Shown piece by piece: positions 36,161 through 49,088 of a stretch of 64,000 nt of DNA. The notes beneath the pieces were generated by a model. That model had not been told where the DNA came from, did not search any database, and saw nothing but the letters and a program-made list of their open reading frames with translations. The translations under genes and the position numbers were made by a program. This stretch comes from Asterias amurensis (Eukaryota > Echinodermata > Asteroidea > Forcipulatida > Asteriidae), in the NCBI RefSeq assembly GCF_032118995.1, contig NC_092662.1, positions 1 through 64,000 of the forward strand. Reading direction: 5' to 3'. Each line of letters opens with the position of its first letter. Position 1 is the first letter of the stretch.

Positions 36161-37532
36161 ATTTTTTTAACTTTTATGCTCTCCTGGGCACCCCACTGAA
36201 TGTATGTATATGTGCTTGTAAATGTGATTGCCTGAATAAATATTATTAAATATTATGTTTCTTTTTTTACTTGGCCTTATATCGTAGGAGGTCCTGTTAT
36301 CGAGGTGTCCCTAAAATCGTGGCAAATCTTTTACCTCTCTGTGCGCGATGTAAACCGTCCCTAGATACAAATTATGTGGTTTTATTTGCCAAGCAAAGAG
36401 TCTCCTCTCCCTTGACCAAAACTTAGAAACAGATAAGGCTCCACTGGATATTTGCACTTGTAAATGCAAAAAGTTTGGTATTTTAGGCATTTCTACAAGG
36501 TACAAAAATATGTCATAATGTGGAGGCCATATACAAAATATTTGCACACCGAAAGTTTCATCAAACGCTATTTCAATTCACAATTCATGATGATCAAATC
36601 ATGTGACTGAATATTTTGCTGAGCATTCTGGGAAAAAAATACAGAGGCTTAAAGAAGCCATGTGCCTTATATAATTTTCTAATATTTTTGGAGATTTTTT
36701 TTTTTAACCCTCCGATCAATATTATTATTAATATTAAAATTTAAACGATCAGCTTGTTGATTCAATTATCACTGTTTATTTATACGCTTTATTATACATT
36801 TTAAGAAAAAAAAAAATCAGATTTGAAAGCCAATGATTATATTCACACTTTTTATTAAATTGTTTATTTTTGTTATTTTTTGCAAATTACCATGGTAATT
36901 TTAAAATTTCATTAAAAAATATTTTGAATAAAACGAAGACAACTGCTGGCTATAGAGTCATACACAGAGTCTCAAAGAACACTTGTCGTCACTGTAGATG
37001 TTTCTTCCATGTATGGCTTCACCGGGAAACCATGCTTTCTTGTTTGCCGTGAAAACAAGAAAAATTCAAAACAAATGGGGCCATTTGAAGTCATCGAAGA
37101 TCGGTGTGTAGTGTGAACATTTCAATGTCCATCAAGTTTTAATATATGTTTGCATACTTCATATTAACAAAAGAAGGTACTTGGGGCATCGGTTGATATT
37201 TTTCCCAGTTCAAAGAAAAAGGCATAATAGCGTGAAAACTGGTAAAGGGAGGATACTTTTTCTAAAAGAATCCTTGAGAATTTAAAATGTTCTGTATCAA
37301 TTAAGTTTGCGTCAAGCAGGGTACTAATGTTGTGTTCAATCTCTGCTAAAAAATAGATAGTTGGCTGGTAATCTTACTCTTCTTAGGCTGGTATTGATCA
37401 TTTTGAATTTTTGTTGTTTTTGGCTACTTTTTGTGGTTTAAAAGTAGTTTGCGATGAGCATATTATTATCCTCCCAATGGTCGGAAGGATGGACATAACG
37501 GTCATTGCAACTAATGCTTAAAAGCAGCTCTA

Positions 37533-37964
37533 TTAAAGGATTCGGCTACTTTTTCAAAATGTCCACAGATTTACATTAAACTTACAGGGTTTGAAGATAA
37601 TGATAGTGGAAAGCTTTCCTTCAAATATTACTGACTAAGGTTGTGTAGTTTTTGAGAAATGAGTAAAACAAGTCACAAAATAGTTTTGGTCTCATGAGAC
37701 TAAAATTATTTTAGCATGCAAAGTCAAATCCCCTTAACCAGTTATGATATTATACCAAAACCATAGCATAACTGGTTAATACGTTTTTACATGCTAAAAC
37801 TGAGACGAAAGTTATTACTTTTACTCATTTCTCAAAAACTGCAGCACCTCAGTAAGTAAAATTTCAAGGGAAGCTTTCTACTATCATAATTTTAAAACTG
37901 TATAAGTTTAATGTAAATCTGTGGACATTGTGTTTTTTGTTAGGAAAAAGTACATACCCTTTAA
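37533..37964. mobile_element. Palindromic foldback MITE, ~430 bp
   Basis: The two halves are inverted copies: TTTACATTAAACTTA / TAAGTTTAATGTAAA, TTTTTGAGAAATGAGTAAAA / TTTTACTCATTTCTCAAAAA, TTTTAGCATG / CATGCTAAAA. There is a small central hairpin, AACCAGTTATG / CATAACTGGTT. The ends are TTAAAGGATTCGGCTACTTT and AAAGTACATACCCTTTAA. No coding capacity is seen. Confidence 0.82.
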
Positions 37965-39122
37965 ACTGAACCAAAGTCTAGTCAGCGCAACTACTAATCT
38001 TATTAATAAAATTAACTATTGAACTACTATTTTATCATTTCAGATATCTTTGGAGTTGGGATGATTTCCTCCTTGTGTTGTGCAATATCTTCATAATGAG
38101 CACAGTTTTGTTTGTTCCCAACAATGAGAAGAAAAACTTGACCATAGGGTAGCCACTACTGAGATCGATCAAACAGAACCAGCCCCCAAACTCATTCATT
38201 TTCCTGTCATCTAAAAAACATGAAGTCAAACCAATTATTTAAGAAATTTGATGAGTTTGTATTCTTAGCCTATACATGCCCTGACTCTGGTATATGGTTC
38301 TAGTTTGCTACTGAACATAAACTACACTCAAGATTTGGCCGAGAGAACAGACTCTTGCAAAACATTATTGCAACTAACTTTGATGTACGAGCAGGACAAG
38401 TTTAGAAGTTATGATGCTGAGATGTTGTTACTGCTCAGTTTTTCTACTGTTGATAATCTCAGGAAGAGTGTTAAGCTCAGGCCATACCACAACTAAATCA
38501 GGTACATAACAGTATTCTATGCTGCAAAAAATATGCTTGTCTGATGATATGCAAGTCTATTGGGACCCATTTATGAATGCACTTTTCAAGCGGGCGACCA
38601 AAGTGGTCCCAAGTATTCTAGAAAAATGCATGAAACTTGCACGATCTATTATTACATCAACGAAAAAAAGAATAAAGAACAATTGTTACATTTTTTGAGA
38701 AATAAAATCCTCTTAAAGTTTTGTGGTTGAACACAGAAAAATTAACTAGAGCAGGATTATAACCAACGACCTCTGGATTACCTTTGCCAGCACTCAAGAA
38801 GACAGCTATTTAGCCCTAAGTTGGCAGTCTCTCTGTTTGTCAGTATCTTACTAGTCAGAATACAAAGTGTTTCAAGACCTGACCCACCATCCCACCAATG
38901 AATTTTCCCCCTTGTTTACCAGCAACAAATTGCATGCAATACTTTGAAGACAATATCTGCTTCAATGATTTTGGGTAGAGAATAATAATTTCATATTTTC
39001 TCTCTTACTCTAGCATTCTACCTTTACAGTTCGATGGCAGGTCACTAAAAAAACGGTTGAGCCTATTATCTTAACATGTTATTTGTATGGTATGTCTAAA
39101 CCTTTGTTTTCTTTGAACACAG

Positions 39123-42100
39123 GTTATCATTTATCAGTTGGATCGCACAGAGAGAACGTTGGTTCATTGAATGGAAAATTCTACATAGAGCCAACTCAAA
39201 TTGTAAGTCTGCTTGTAATTCTGCCCCCTCCTTCATTTACTTCAAACAGGGCTGTTCTGTGCCCGTGGTCTATCAGTTTCAAGAATTACATGTCAGTTCT
39301 AAAAAGACCATTTATCTATATTATCTATGATTAACAAAAGCATACCTTCCCTTTTAATCACTCCATTAGGTATTCCTGTGTGAGATTTCTCCTGATGTTG
39401 GCCACAACAGCATGGACACCCGTTCCATTGGGCACGGGTTTAGCTCCATGGGATTGGCACCTAGTGTGACCCTCAAGAACACCACCTGGATTCGAACCCT
39501 TCACTTTCCACTTGACTCATGGGTAAGTATCTTTATTTATAGTTTCAATAGTTAGCAATACAGTGAAAACAAAACAATCAATAACCCTACCTTTAAAGAT
39601 GGTGTATACCTTTGTTATGTGGATGTGGATTAGTTTGATTGTTTTAATCCTACTGCTGTAAAAAACATCTTATTTTTAAACATTTGTCAGGTTTTTGAGA
39701 TATTGCTCTGGAATTCCGGATGGAGCATCCACGTAGGATGAATAATCCCTATTTGAATACACAATCTGCAAATTTTAAGGGGGGAAAAAGTGTAATATCT
39801 TTACATAGTCGTAGTACTTTGAAGTGAAACGTTTCTCAAAATGCATTATACTATCCAAAGCTGCTGTACTTACCATCATAAATCATTACCAACTGTATAA
39901 AGAACTTTTAAAGAACAGAAAAGATATAGATAAATTCAACATGCTCTGATTTGGGGTCTTTCTTGTACTCTAGAATATCACACTAGGGGTATGGCAGTTT
40001 GTTTCATCCAAGGAGGAAATCTTTACAGCGCATAGTGGCTCAGAAGCTTGGACTGCCCTGGTGAGTCTGGACACCTCAACACAATTCCTACAAACAGCTA
40101 CATCATTACTGGATCTCACTCAAGGTATTTCATTTCGCTTACCACTGACCTAAGAACTTAAGCAGCATCCAGCAACAGAGTCCAGCTTTGTCCTGAAGTT
40201 GACGACAATCAGAGCATACTTCCTTGAGTCATTAACCACCGGTTCTTTTTAGATCCAACACTTGTCAGAAAGATATGTTCACATTTTGTTAACTGCAACA
40301 ACTCTTTGTTAAACTTCCACAATACAAAGTTTGTAATCCTACTTAATGATATTAATATTAGACTCTTATAGTGCACAGATCCGCCAATCAATGAGGTGCT
40401 CAATGCATTTGAACAAAGATAAACCGTTAAGGAATGGAATGTTAAAACATGACTTTGTCTTTTAGCGCATTGACACGACCCACCCGGTTTTAAACAGCAT
40501 TTCAGGACTCGAGTATCTTCTCTGTTAAAAAAAATCTTATACATAACAGAAAACACTGACTTTTGTTTTTGCTCACCAGTGTCCATTGTGAACACTAAGC
40601 TTGGAGATCCTATGGTAGCCGCAGGAGAAGTTGCCCAGCCCAGTCTGTTAGTTGACAGTGCAGCTTCTCTACACTCGGCAACAGCACCATGCTCACCTGA
40701 TATTGCAGTTCTTGGACTTGTGTATAACACAACATCAGAGGCACAGGGTACAGTATGAACTTCCTTGTTCTTTAAGTTATCAGAGAGTTATTGGGGGCCT
40801 TTATCAGCAAGTTCTGAGTTAAGGCAACATTGTGGTCCAATGGGTAGACAGCTGGACTTGCACTCAAGAGGTTATGGGTTTGAATCCCACTAACCTACAA
40901 CTGATTTCACAATGACTAAAAATCAGTATGTTTTGTTTTCAGTTCACACCCTCCCCCAATTTGGACCCTGTTAAACTAAACACTGGTATAGCGCCCTCTA
41001 GTCTTCTTGTTTGTACATTCTCAGATGTTATTGTGTTTCTTGATTATTTATATGTTTTTTCCTTTCTTTGTATCAAGGCATTGTGATTGGGGTAACACTA
41101 AAAAACTTTGAAATGGACGAGAACTCGACGCATTGGTACAATGTGACAGCTCAGCTCTGCCAATTGGTATCTTTGAGTGGTAAGAGGTGCTTTTTGGGTG
41201 GTTTCAGAAGCATAGGTCAGGCTTCAGTAACAACGGCAAAGCTAGGGCTTTTTAGTGGGGGAGTGTCTAGCTTTTGACTTTGGGAGGGGGCACGCTGAAG
41301 GGGGGGTCACCTACTTGTATACTATAAGGATCCAATGTGAGCTATGTATGAATTCTTACATTTTGGGACTCTGTATCGCTATAAGTTTGGACATTTTTGT
41401 TGAGCATGTGCCAGCCCCCCCTTGAAAACGGGAGATTGAGAACCCAATCCACATACATGTAGTACCCTAAAGGGGGTTTGAACCAGGGCCCTACGAGGTG
41501 GAAGGTGAGGAAAGATGCCACTACACCAACCTGACGGCCATAAATGGCTCAAGATCCATGTTTTCTTTTATAATTTATTGTGTAATTTTTTCTTTAAGAT
41601 TGTGAAGAGGTAACCTTACTTGACCTGGTGCTGACAGCTGATCCATCCTTGCTTCTACTGACGACACACGGTCTTTTCCTTGGTCAACTCCCAAATGACG
41701 ACTTATCGGATGATTCAACTTCATCAATTGAAACCTTCGCCCAGGGACAGGTAAGTTGACTCCCAAGATTTATGATTTGTTTTATCGTTTTCTTCTTTTT
41801 AAGTACGATTGGTCAAAGTGCAGTGTGAGTGGCTGGCCATTGACAGTAGTTGTGCTTTTGTACTGAGGTTTTCAGGGATTTTCTTTTTTTTGGGGGGGGG
41901 GGTGTGGGGGGTCAGGGGAGGGTTGCTGGAGGCTGGTCAATTCCTGCAAGGAGTTTCAGATTTTAAGAATTAAAGCTTGCTATCTGCAAGACACGTGAAA
42001 TATTTTGACATTTTTTTTTAAAACTCTTTCTTCTTAATTTTAGTATTTTCCTTAACACAGCGGAAGTTCAAAATTTATGAGGAGCTTGGTCGTAAATTAT

Positions 42101-45100
42101 GCAACATTTTTTAATGGTCCAGGTATATTATATGCAAACTTTTGTTTTTTGGCACAGGTTTCTTGGAGTGAGATTGATTTGGACAACTCGATCTCATATT
42201 CCTCATTCCATCTTGTCCATACGCCAGTTTGCCATGATAGCTACTACAAATCATCTACTGACCAAGGTGAGTGGTGCTTCTTTTTTCATTTTTTCTTCAA
42301 AGGATTTGAAACTGCATGGTGGAATTATTGCGGTTGAGTAGTTTTGGTTCTGAGTTAAAAACTCAAACATATATCTGTATCCTCCCTTCCAACCCACACA
42401 AAGGGAGGGGAGGCGAGGAGGGAGGGGGGATGGGGAACACTGATGCAGGGTTCGAAATTAGTGGTCGCCCGATTGCCAAATGCGAGTGAAAATAGCGGCG
42501 GGCGACTGAAAACCGTTTCTCACTAGCCCGCCGGGCGGGTCAAATAATTTTTCCTTTTCACATATAAATGAGGGTTCAGTGGCAAAATCCCACTGAAAAC
42601 TTCTACTAAAGCTCTTAAATTAGTAAGTTTGACAATTCTAGAAACTTGCTAGATTTAATTTTGTCGTGATCGGGACCGGAATTGCTGTCGTTCGTATCAG
42701 AAAACACGTACAATCAATTTAAAACACGATGCACAAACCACATGGTGCCAAGTATCCTCACAGTACACGGTCGCCCACTGGTGGTACATCCATGCAGTAT
42801 GCACAGCACATACACAACGCACACAGTCGTCCAAAGTCGATTCTGACCAAATCTCTGCACGCTGTGATTGGCCGTTGATGGCTGTTAATAAATTCCATAT
42901 TCATTATGTTCTTGACTATACTTCAATGCAGTACATGTTCATGAACTGAGTAAAGAATTGCCGAACGTTGTGCATAATGACTGCAGACTGTGCACAATGT
43001 ACAGCCTTGGACAACTAATAAAATGGACAACTTTTGCCAACAGAGGGCGTTACGGGGCAATTAATTAATTATTTCTCGATGTGCGTTGTTGACTGATCGT
43101 TGATTCATGAAGATTTTGTTGCAAACGGAGTTCAAAACATGTTCAAATCAACCGACCCCCTAACCACGAAGTCATTAAAGTTGTTGTTGATGGAAAAGGG
43201 ATAGTTTAAGGTAAAAATTCAGATATAAAATCCTCAAAAAAAACAATTTTAAGGGCTTCACTTTCGTGGTTTTTTTTTGTTTTTGTTTTTTTTCGTTTTG
43301 AAAATTTTGTGTATAATTACATGTGGGCTAGTGAAAAACCTGCGGGCGATCGAGAATTTTGGTGAACTCGCCCGGCGGGCGATTGAAAAAAAAAGTTAAG
43401 GGAAACCCCTGTGATAGGGTTATCAACCCAACCAGCATCCAACTCGGGATTTAGAGATGCTTCTGAGGGACATACAGTCCCCCAGCCCTCCCTCCAAAAA
43501 ACACTGTCATTTTTATGCAAGTATTATTTCAAAAATTGTGAATCACAAATCTTCAATTAATGATGTGAATCAGCACTTCTGTCAGTTACACTTGGTTGTT
43601 TTAAGGGGATGGGACATGTACAGGATTTTAGGCATTGCATGGTGAGGTATCAATGTATCAATGTATAGCACTATGTGTTTGTGGGATTTGAAACTTTGCA
43701 TGGTGGAAATCAGATATAGAAGAGTTTGCGGTAACACCATGTTAAAGCTATCTCTAGATTAGTTGGGGTGGTTCTGAAAAGAACCGTTTCAAGAACCGTT
43801 TCTAACTCGACGTTTCAAGAAGTATGCTCTGATCGTCTTCTGGAGAACTATGTGTTTTATAGCAATTTCTGGGATGAACATAATCTACCCAACAAGTGTT
43901 ATAGCAAGATCTCAAATGAACATAATCTACCCAGCAAATATTATAGCAAGTTCTCAAATGAACATAATCTACCCAGTAAATAGATATATACAGGGTGTTA
44001 CCACAAATTGTTCTTTTGTACATCATTATTTGGGGGAAGAATACACATGGGGCAATCTCTCGCAACTTCCAAGAAAACTATGTTTAACAAACTAACGTGT
44101 AAAGATGTGTTTATGATAAATAACTTAATCAGAGACTCAAGTTCATTTTACGTTTTTTTCCAGAGGCATATGTAATAATGATAGGAAATGAGAGCAGTGA
44201 GAAGGTAAGAAGGTATAAGCTCACAATGAAATCTTGTTTTATATGTTAGAATCACTTTTGATAAGTTTATGGGGCAAATGTTTGTTGAAGCCTGTATAGG
44301 TCCACTTTAAATTGATGTACAGGGCCACTATGGTCATGTTGATGCAAATATTTAATTGACTGTTCTTGATTTTTATGAATTGCTTTTTTAATTTTAGGGC
44401 ATCTTTCTGAGTTCTTCACCTTACTCTAATTGGACGATCTCACCACCAAGCAGTATCTTGAGCCAATCTCAGAATCTTCTTTATGACCACCATACTGATA
44501 GCTTTGTTGCGCTACACCAAACTAAGGTACAATATAGTAAGGCAACAACCTTGTGGTTTAAAGGGACTTACACGCAGTGCCTTTAAGCAGCGTTCTCCCT
44601 TGATGCCTTTTACAGTGTTCTGCTGACCAAACACCAGGCAAAACTCAGTCCTAATTTGCTCCTCTTTTTGTTTCTCTATTAGCCTGTCATTGGTCTGGTT
44701 TTATTTTTGTTCTTGTGTTGCCCTCCCTTTGTTAATGTTAGGCGCTGTATTATTATTATTTATTATTAGTCCCAAGTTATCGGGCTGGCTAGTTCATTAA
44801 CTTGACTGAAACGAATTGAAGATTCTCCCTTGATGCCCTGAACAGTGTTCCGCTGACCAAACACTAGTAAGAACAAGGAAGTATACTCATAACTCTGTGT
44901 AATGAATGGCATTGATGTTAAACTTTCCATGTGGGACTATGGTAATTTTCACCCGCAATCTGTCACCGATCATTGCTGAGAAAAGTGAATGGTCATCTTC
45001 GGGCCTTGGCTTTACTTTCCCTACTCCCTCTGGGAGATGCACCTATTAATGAAGCTGCTAAATGACTGTGTACTTTGATAATGTCATTACGGTATTAATC

Positions 45101-48015
45101 CCAAGGACACTGTAGGTTAGTGAGTTGATTATACTTCCTCCCAGTGATAGTAAAAAACGGCTGATCAAAAGATTTTCATAAAAAGCCATTTGAGTGTCTT
45201 AAATTACTAAAATCTGCACTTTTATACTTGAAGGTATGATCATTGAATGAATCCATACTTGTTTAGAATAATGACAGCGTGTTCCAACCTCATCTTTGGC
45301 TGCAGCATCCATCAATGTACACCAACCTTCCGAAATCTGAGAAACTATCAGGAATAGTTTATAAGATTCAAAAGGGTTTTTTTTGGGAGGGGGTGAAGAA
45401 GTATTTACACCATATAACTTCGAAGGGAATCTTTTTCCAAAACAGATTATACTATCAACAGCTGCGGTGATTCTCACCATTTAGTTTTTTTTATGATCAT
45501 TTATTTTTTTAGACATTATGAAACCCTTAAGGAATTATGCTTCACTGTTATTAAGTGTCATATTTTAAAGATTAAACCTAAAATGAACTGACCTTAACCT
45601 ATTGCTCCATTCTTATCTTAGTACCTCCCTGACTAGGGTGATTATGTTGTTAAGGTTTTTAATCCGGGGCGTTTTTTGAAGCCAATGCAAGATCCTGCAT
45701 TATTTTTACTACTGGATGTTCTCAGCTATTACTAAATCATCGCAGGTACATACTCTCTTTTAATTTTTGTCACAAATTTGGGTCATAAATGGTAATATTT
45801 TTAGAACAGATGTGTCACAATCCTGTTGGTAAGACATTATGTCACGTGCTTTATGTGAAGGCTTGGGACCCTTCCGGCTCCAAACCAAGTTCTACATTTA
45901 TTCTTACTAATATCACACTAAAAACCAGATTTGAAATTAGTATGGTCGCACCATGTTATTATCATGCTACCTCTATTTTTATTTTTGTATGCCCCTTTGT
46001 AACCCCTAGTAAGTGGATTCAGACAAACAAGAAGTTATCAAACCTGTTTTAAAAGCACAGTACCAACTCATTAGGCCCAAACCGGCACCTCACACCAAAC
46101 TGACACATTGGACCAAGTGAGCAAAACAGCAACACACAATATTCCAATGGCTTATGCTTAAACACAAGAATAATTGAATGCCCCATGATTGCCACATGTT
46201 GTTAGGAGTTAGGCAACAACAGCACAAACTTGCTGAAGATAATCAGAGCGTACTGATTGAAACCGTTAAGTTGATAACCACTGGTTATTTTCACAACCAA
46301 CACTCGCCCACAAGAGATTTCCACTTGATGGTGTTAGCGCAAATCTCACCTGATTATACTCCCACCATGCAAAGTTTCAAATCCTACTTTAGCACAAACT
46401 TGGAAAATTCTCTTTAAAAACTTTGAGTACCCTAAAACTAGCCATCAAAGTGACCAATCATTTCTTGGGTTCTTAATCATTCCATAAACTGACCTCCAGA
46501 GCATCCTGAGTCTTTGATTAGTAGGGCAGACGGTGCCAGCTTGATGTAATAGGAACCAACAACAACCAATTGCTGTTCCTATTAGGTGCCTTTCAATTTG
46601 CCTCGGACTGGAGACAGTTTATCTCCCTTTTATTATCAGTCGAAAGCCGTCTGTAAGCTGGCTGCTAAATAGTGTAAGCCTTCCTCCATTTGTCAGTTCA
46701 TTTATTGATTCTAGACGTGAAGCCAGAAAATCAAACCTATTCACTATACAGCCAAGAACCGTTGTATGAGGGGAAAACCCATGCAGTCGAGTTGGGGCTG
46801 AAAACCCTTTCCAAATAGTGCCCTCAGTGTGATTCGAACCAGGGTCCTATGTCGATGGCGAGGCAACACACCACTACACCAACCTGACCAGCCTTTGAGA
46901 AACACTCTGATAGGGTTGAAATGTCGGGCTGTTAACTACGCTTTGCATTTATACCATACAGTGCAGGTCCTTTTGGCTGGCAGTTTGCAACAGCTAATTC
47001 TGTAGTCTCAATAAAAGTTACTTCTTTTTCCAGGTGACAAAATATCATTGCCTAAGTTTGTTCTCCACACTTTTTTAAACATCATTTTCCCGACTGTTTC
47101 CATTGAAATCTAATTATTTGTGTCATCTCTTACTCTATTCCTACATCATCCTTGAAGCTAACGATACTCGTTTGACTTGCATCCAAGGCACCCCCAGCTG
47201 GCTTTCTGGGTCTTTGGCAAGCCACATTAGTTTTAATTACTGGCGGCAGCAAGCACCTGGGATTTTCCAAGCCTTAAAAACTCCTAATTGCCAACCTTGT
47301 TTCATCACTTCCTGACATTACTCACTGTAGAATCCAATCTGCAACAAAAAGTCCCCACTGTTACTAAGCTGTACTGAGATCCTGTTGTAAGGGCCCCAAT
47401 TTCATAAAGCATAACAACATTATGCAGACCAGAGTAAGGTTACCAGCCAAAATAACATTTGATATGTTTGATTTGTGACTGGTATCCTGCTTATTAATGC
47501 TTTGCAGATATTTGCTTAGCAATATTTGCTGCCTAAGCAGCTCTATGAAATCGGGGCCCAGATCATAACTTTAGAGTTCGGTCACTAGGGAAATCACAAA
47601 AGTTCAAACTTGGCACCAAAGACAAAGGGAACAATTTTCCCACAGTGTAAGAGCATCTTTGGTTTCAAGTGTAAACAGTGCCCTCACTGATGAAAGAAGG
47701 AAGACCTCTTATTGGCTGAAAGTTTCATGAACATGTAGTTTGTTTAGAGACTAAGAGTCAAAAAGAGAACTGTAGTGTATTTAGTTATTTCTTGAATCAG
47801 AAAATGCGCTTTATAAGTTTGTATTATTATTAACTATTATTAAACAGGCTTCCAAGTCGGTAAGAACCTTCAGTGCTAGCCAGCTTCTGGATGGTAACGC
47901 AAGCAACCGCTCTCACTACCCACCCTTCCAGCTCCCAGTAACCTTCTATCCTGCTCACGGTCAAGCGATGTGTCTTCATCCAACGGAGCATGAGATATTC
48001 GTGTATGGAAATCAG
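39123..48015 (+). CDS. Partial multi-exon gene, unidentified extracellular protein (CatSper-accessory-like?)
   Basis: Ten consecutive exons with GT-AG borders and matching phases: 39123-39202, 39370-39522, 39974-40124, 40580-40747, 41078-41179, 41599-41750, 42158-42266, 44164-44204, 44398-44526, 47848-48015. They encode about 417 residues in one frame. The start (one base of a codon from an upstream exon is needed) and the end are not found. The product looks like a beta-rich ectodomain: short 'hydrophobic strand then G/S turn' repeats such as 'LLLLTTHGLFLGQL', 'GIFLSSSPYSNWTI' and 'HEIFVYGNQ', plus several N-glycosylation sequons (NTTW, NITL, NVTA, NWTI). Repeats of this kind suggest a beta-propeller, as in CatSper channel accessory subunits (sperm cation channel); this resemblance is weak and remembered, not computed. 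The phase agreement across ten exons makes the gene itself credible. Confidence 0.6.
40828..40920 (+). mobile_element. tRNA-derived SINE-like unit
   Basis: A-box-like TGGTCCAATGGGTAGACAG near 40832 and B-box-like GGGTTTGAATCCC at 40876-40888 form a tRNA-like head without a full cloverleaf. It lies in intron 4 of the flanking + strand gene. Confidence 0.55.
41420..41540 (-). mobile_element. tRNA-derived SINE fragment, family A
   Basis: Same family as 21880-21985 and 46779-46893: the + strand shows AACCCAATCCACATA, GGGTTTGAACCAGGGCCCTA and CACTACACCAACCTGACGGC. Antisense to the host gene, in intron 5. Confidence 0.65.
42455..43415. mobile_element. Possible transposable element bounded by GC-rich inverted modules
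   Basis: The left edge (42455-42550) has TCGCCCG, GGCGGGCGACTGAAAA, TCACTAGCCCGCCGGGCGGG. The right edge (43320-43395) carries inverted versions (GGGCTAGTGAAAAACC, GCGGGCGATCGAGAA, CGCCCGGCGGGCGATTGAAA). The ~770 bp between are AT-rich with no coding frame. The inverted GC-rich ends in an AT-rich intron suggest an inserted element. Confidence 0.45.
43858..43985. repeat. 42-bp tandem repeat, three copies
   Basis: ATGAACATAATCTACCCA starts at 43874, 43916 and 43958. The 42-bp period is a multiple of three, which leaves frames open, but nothing suggests coding. Confidence 0.85.
44585..44875. repeat. Pair of ~50-bp diverged direct repeats
   Basis: The block TTCTCCCTTGATGCC..ACAGTGTTC(T/C)GCTGACCAAACAC occurs near 44589-44640 and again near 44822-44872. 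It is probably part of a dispersed repeat, in intron 9 of the + strand gene. Confidence 0.55.
46779..46893 (-). mobile_element. tRNA-derived SINE fragment, family A
   Basis: It contains GTGATTCGAACCAGGGTCCT (inverse B-box) and CACTACACCAACCTGACCAG, matching the copies at 21880-21985 and 41420-41540. Confidence 0.65.
47394..47562. mobile_element. MITE of the 'GGGCCCCAATTTCATA...TATGAAATCGGGGCCC' family
   Basis: The ends are inverted (GGGCCCCAATTTCATAAAGC and AGCTCTATGAAATCGGGGCC). The body shares 'GACTGGTATCCTGCTTATTAATGC'-like and 'TTTGCTTAGCAA' motifs with the copies at 31022-31608, 48908-49088 and 50575-50765. No coding capacity. Confidence 0.72.
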
Positions 48016-48231
48016 GTAGGGTAGATTTTGTTCAGTCATTGAAACTGTTTGTGGCAGCAGACAAGCCACTTGGGCTAACAGAATGCAATCATTCACGCAA
48101 ATGTATATGATTGTTTGAAAGATTGGTTTTGCACTCTGTAATGTCAATATGGTGGCGCTCTTTAATTAAGCTGGTGACACTGCGTACGTATTTGTGTACA
48201 TCATGACATAAAATGATTAATTTGTTATTTA

Positions 48232-48303
48232 AACTCCACCTGACTGCGTTATCAACCAGCGAAAAACAACTCCACCTGACTGCGTTATCAACCAGCGAAA
48301 AAC
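48232..48303. repeat. Perfect 36-bp tandem duplication
   Basis: AACTCCACCTGACTGCGTTA begins at 48232 and again at 48268 with no visible difference, indicating a recent event. Confidence 0.9.
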
Positions 48304-48907
48304 ACCCTATACACCATCTGCTTATCATGGGTTATCTTGCTGTATGCCATTTTTAAAAGCACCCACCAACACATCACATGTAATGTTCATTTGCCTATGG
48401 TTGCAAAAGACACAAAAAACAACAACAATACCATACAATACAACCAATATGAGCCGATGTAATTTGTACGTCTTGAGTGAGTACTACTCCTTCTTAAACC
48501 GATGTTATACCTTCCCTTTCTAAAATGGGAAAAGCTTTAGTTGTAGGAACATCCCTTATGATCTTCCTGGTACTAATATCCCACATAAAGACATCATTGC
48601 AGATTGGATCTGGCAACAGGATTCTAACCAGGGTGGTTAACTGAAAAAAGGGAAGTACCGTTAAGCCACCTTGATCCATACGTGGGCTGAATACTCTTGA
48701 ATAGAGGTAACTGCTATTCATGGTCGTGTAGGGAATGCTTATCAAAAGTGATTTGTGTTGCCAGGAATTTACATCCAGCTGCTCAAGCGAGTAACCATGG
48801 TCTATATTTTTTCACATATTTATGTCCCTTTTTTTCTTGCTATAAAAGCAAAGTATTCAAGCTTTTAAAATTGATGGGAAAGAAAGGGACTCGGCTGCAG
48901 GGCTAAA

Positions 48908-49088
48908 TTTCAAATAGCTGCTTCTTAAGCAGAAAAGATTGCTCAACAGTTGTCTGCTAAGCAGAAATGAGCAGTAAACCAGTCTTAAATTGTACAGGTG
49001 GCATGTTATTTTGGCCAGTAACCTCATTCTTGTAAGCATCATTTTGATGTTCTTTGTGCTCAAAGGCAGCTCTATGAAATTTGGCCCA
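48908..49088. mobile_element. Uninterrupted MITE copy, same family as 31022-31608
   Basis: It starts with TTTCAAATAGCTGCTTCTTA and ends with GGCAGCTCTATGAAATTTGG then CCC. The internal TCTGCTAAGCAGAAA matches the family. It serves as the reference for the nested insertion at 31190-31579. Confidence 0.7.

Larger units (their letters stand above)
33892..39122. other. Intergenic region between the TIR receptor and the next + strand gene
   Basis: This should contain the receptor promoter and any 5' UTR exons (minus) and the missing first exon(s) of the + strand gene. I could not identify either with confidence. Recognised contents are the GTCGCCCC hairpin locus (35815-36160) and a palindromic MITE (37533-37964). 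Open frames here are short and featureless. Confidence 0.5.

Noticed and set aside
38305..38496. 63-codon + strand open frame before the first recognised exon
   Set aside because: Preceded by a fair acceptor-like TTCTAG but with no convincing donor, no domain and no phase link to the exon at 39123. It is too weak to call.
40209..40730. 173-codon minus-strand open frame
   Set aside because: It is antisense to exon 4 of the + strand gene, whose phase fits its neighbours; the minus frame shows no domain or splice logic.
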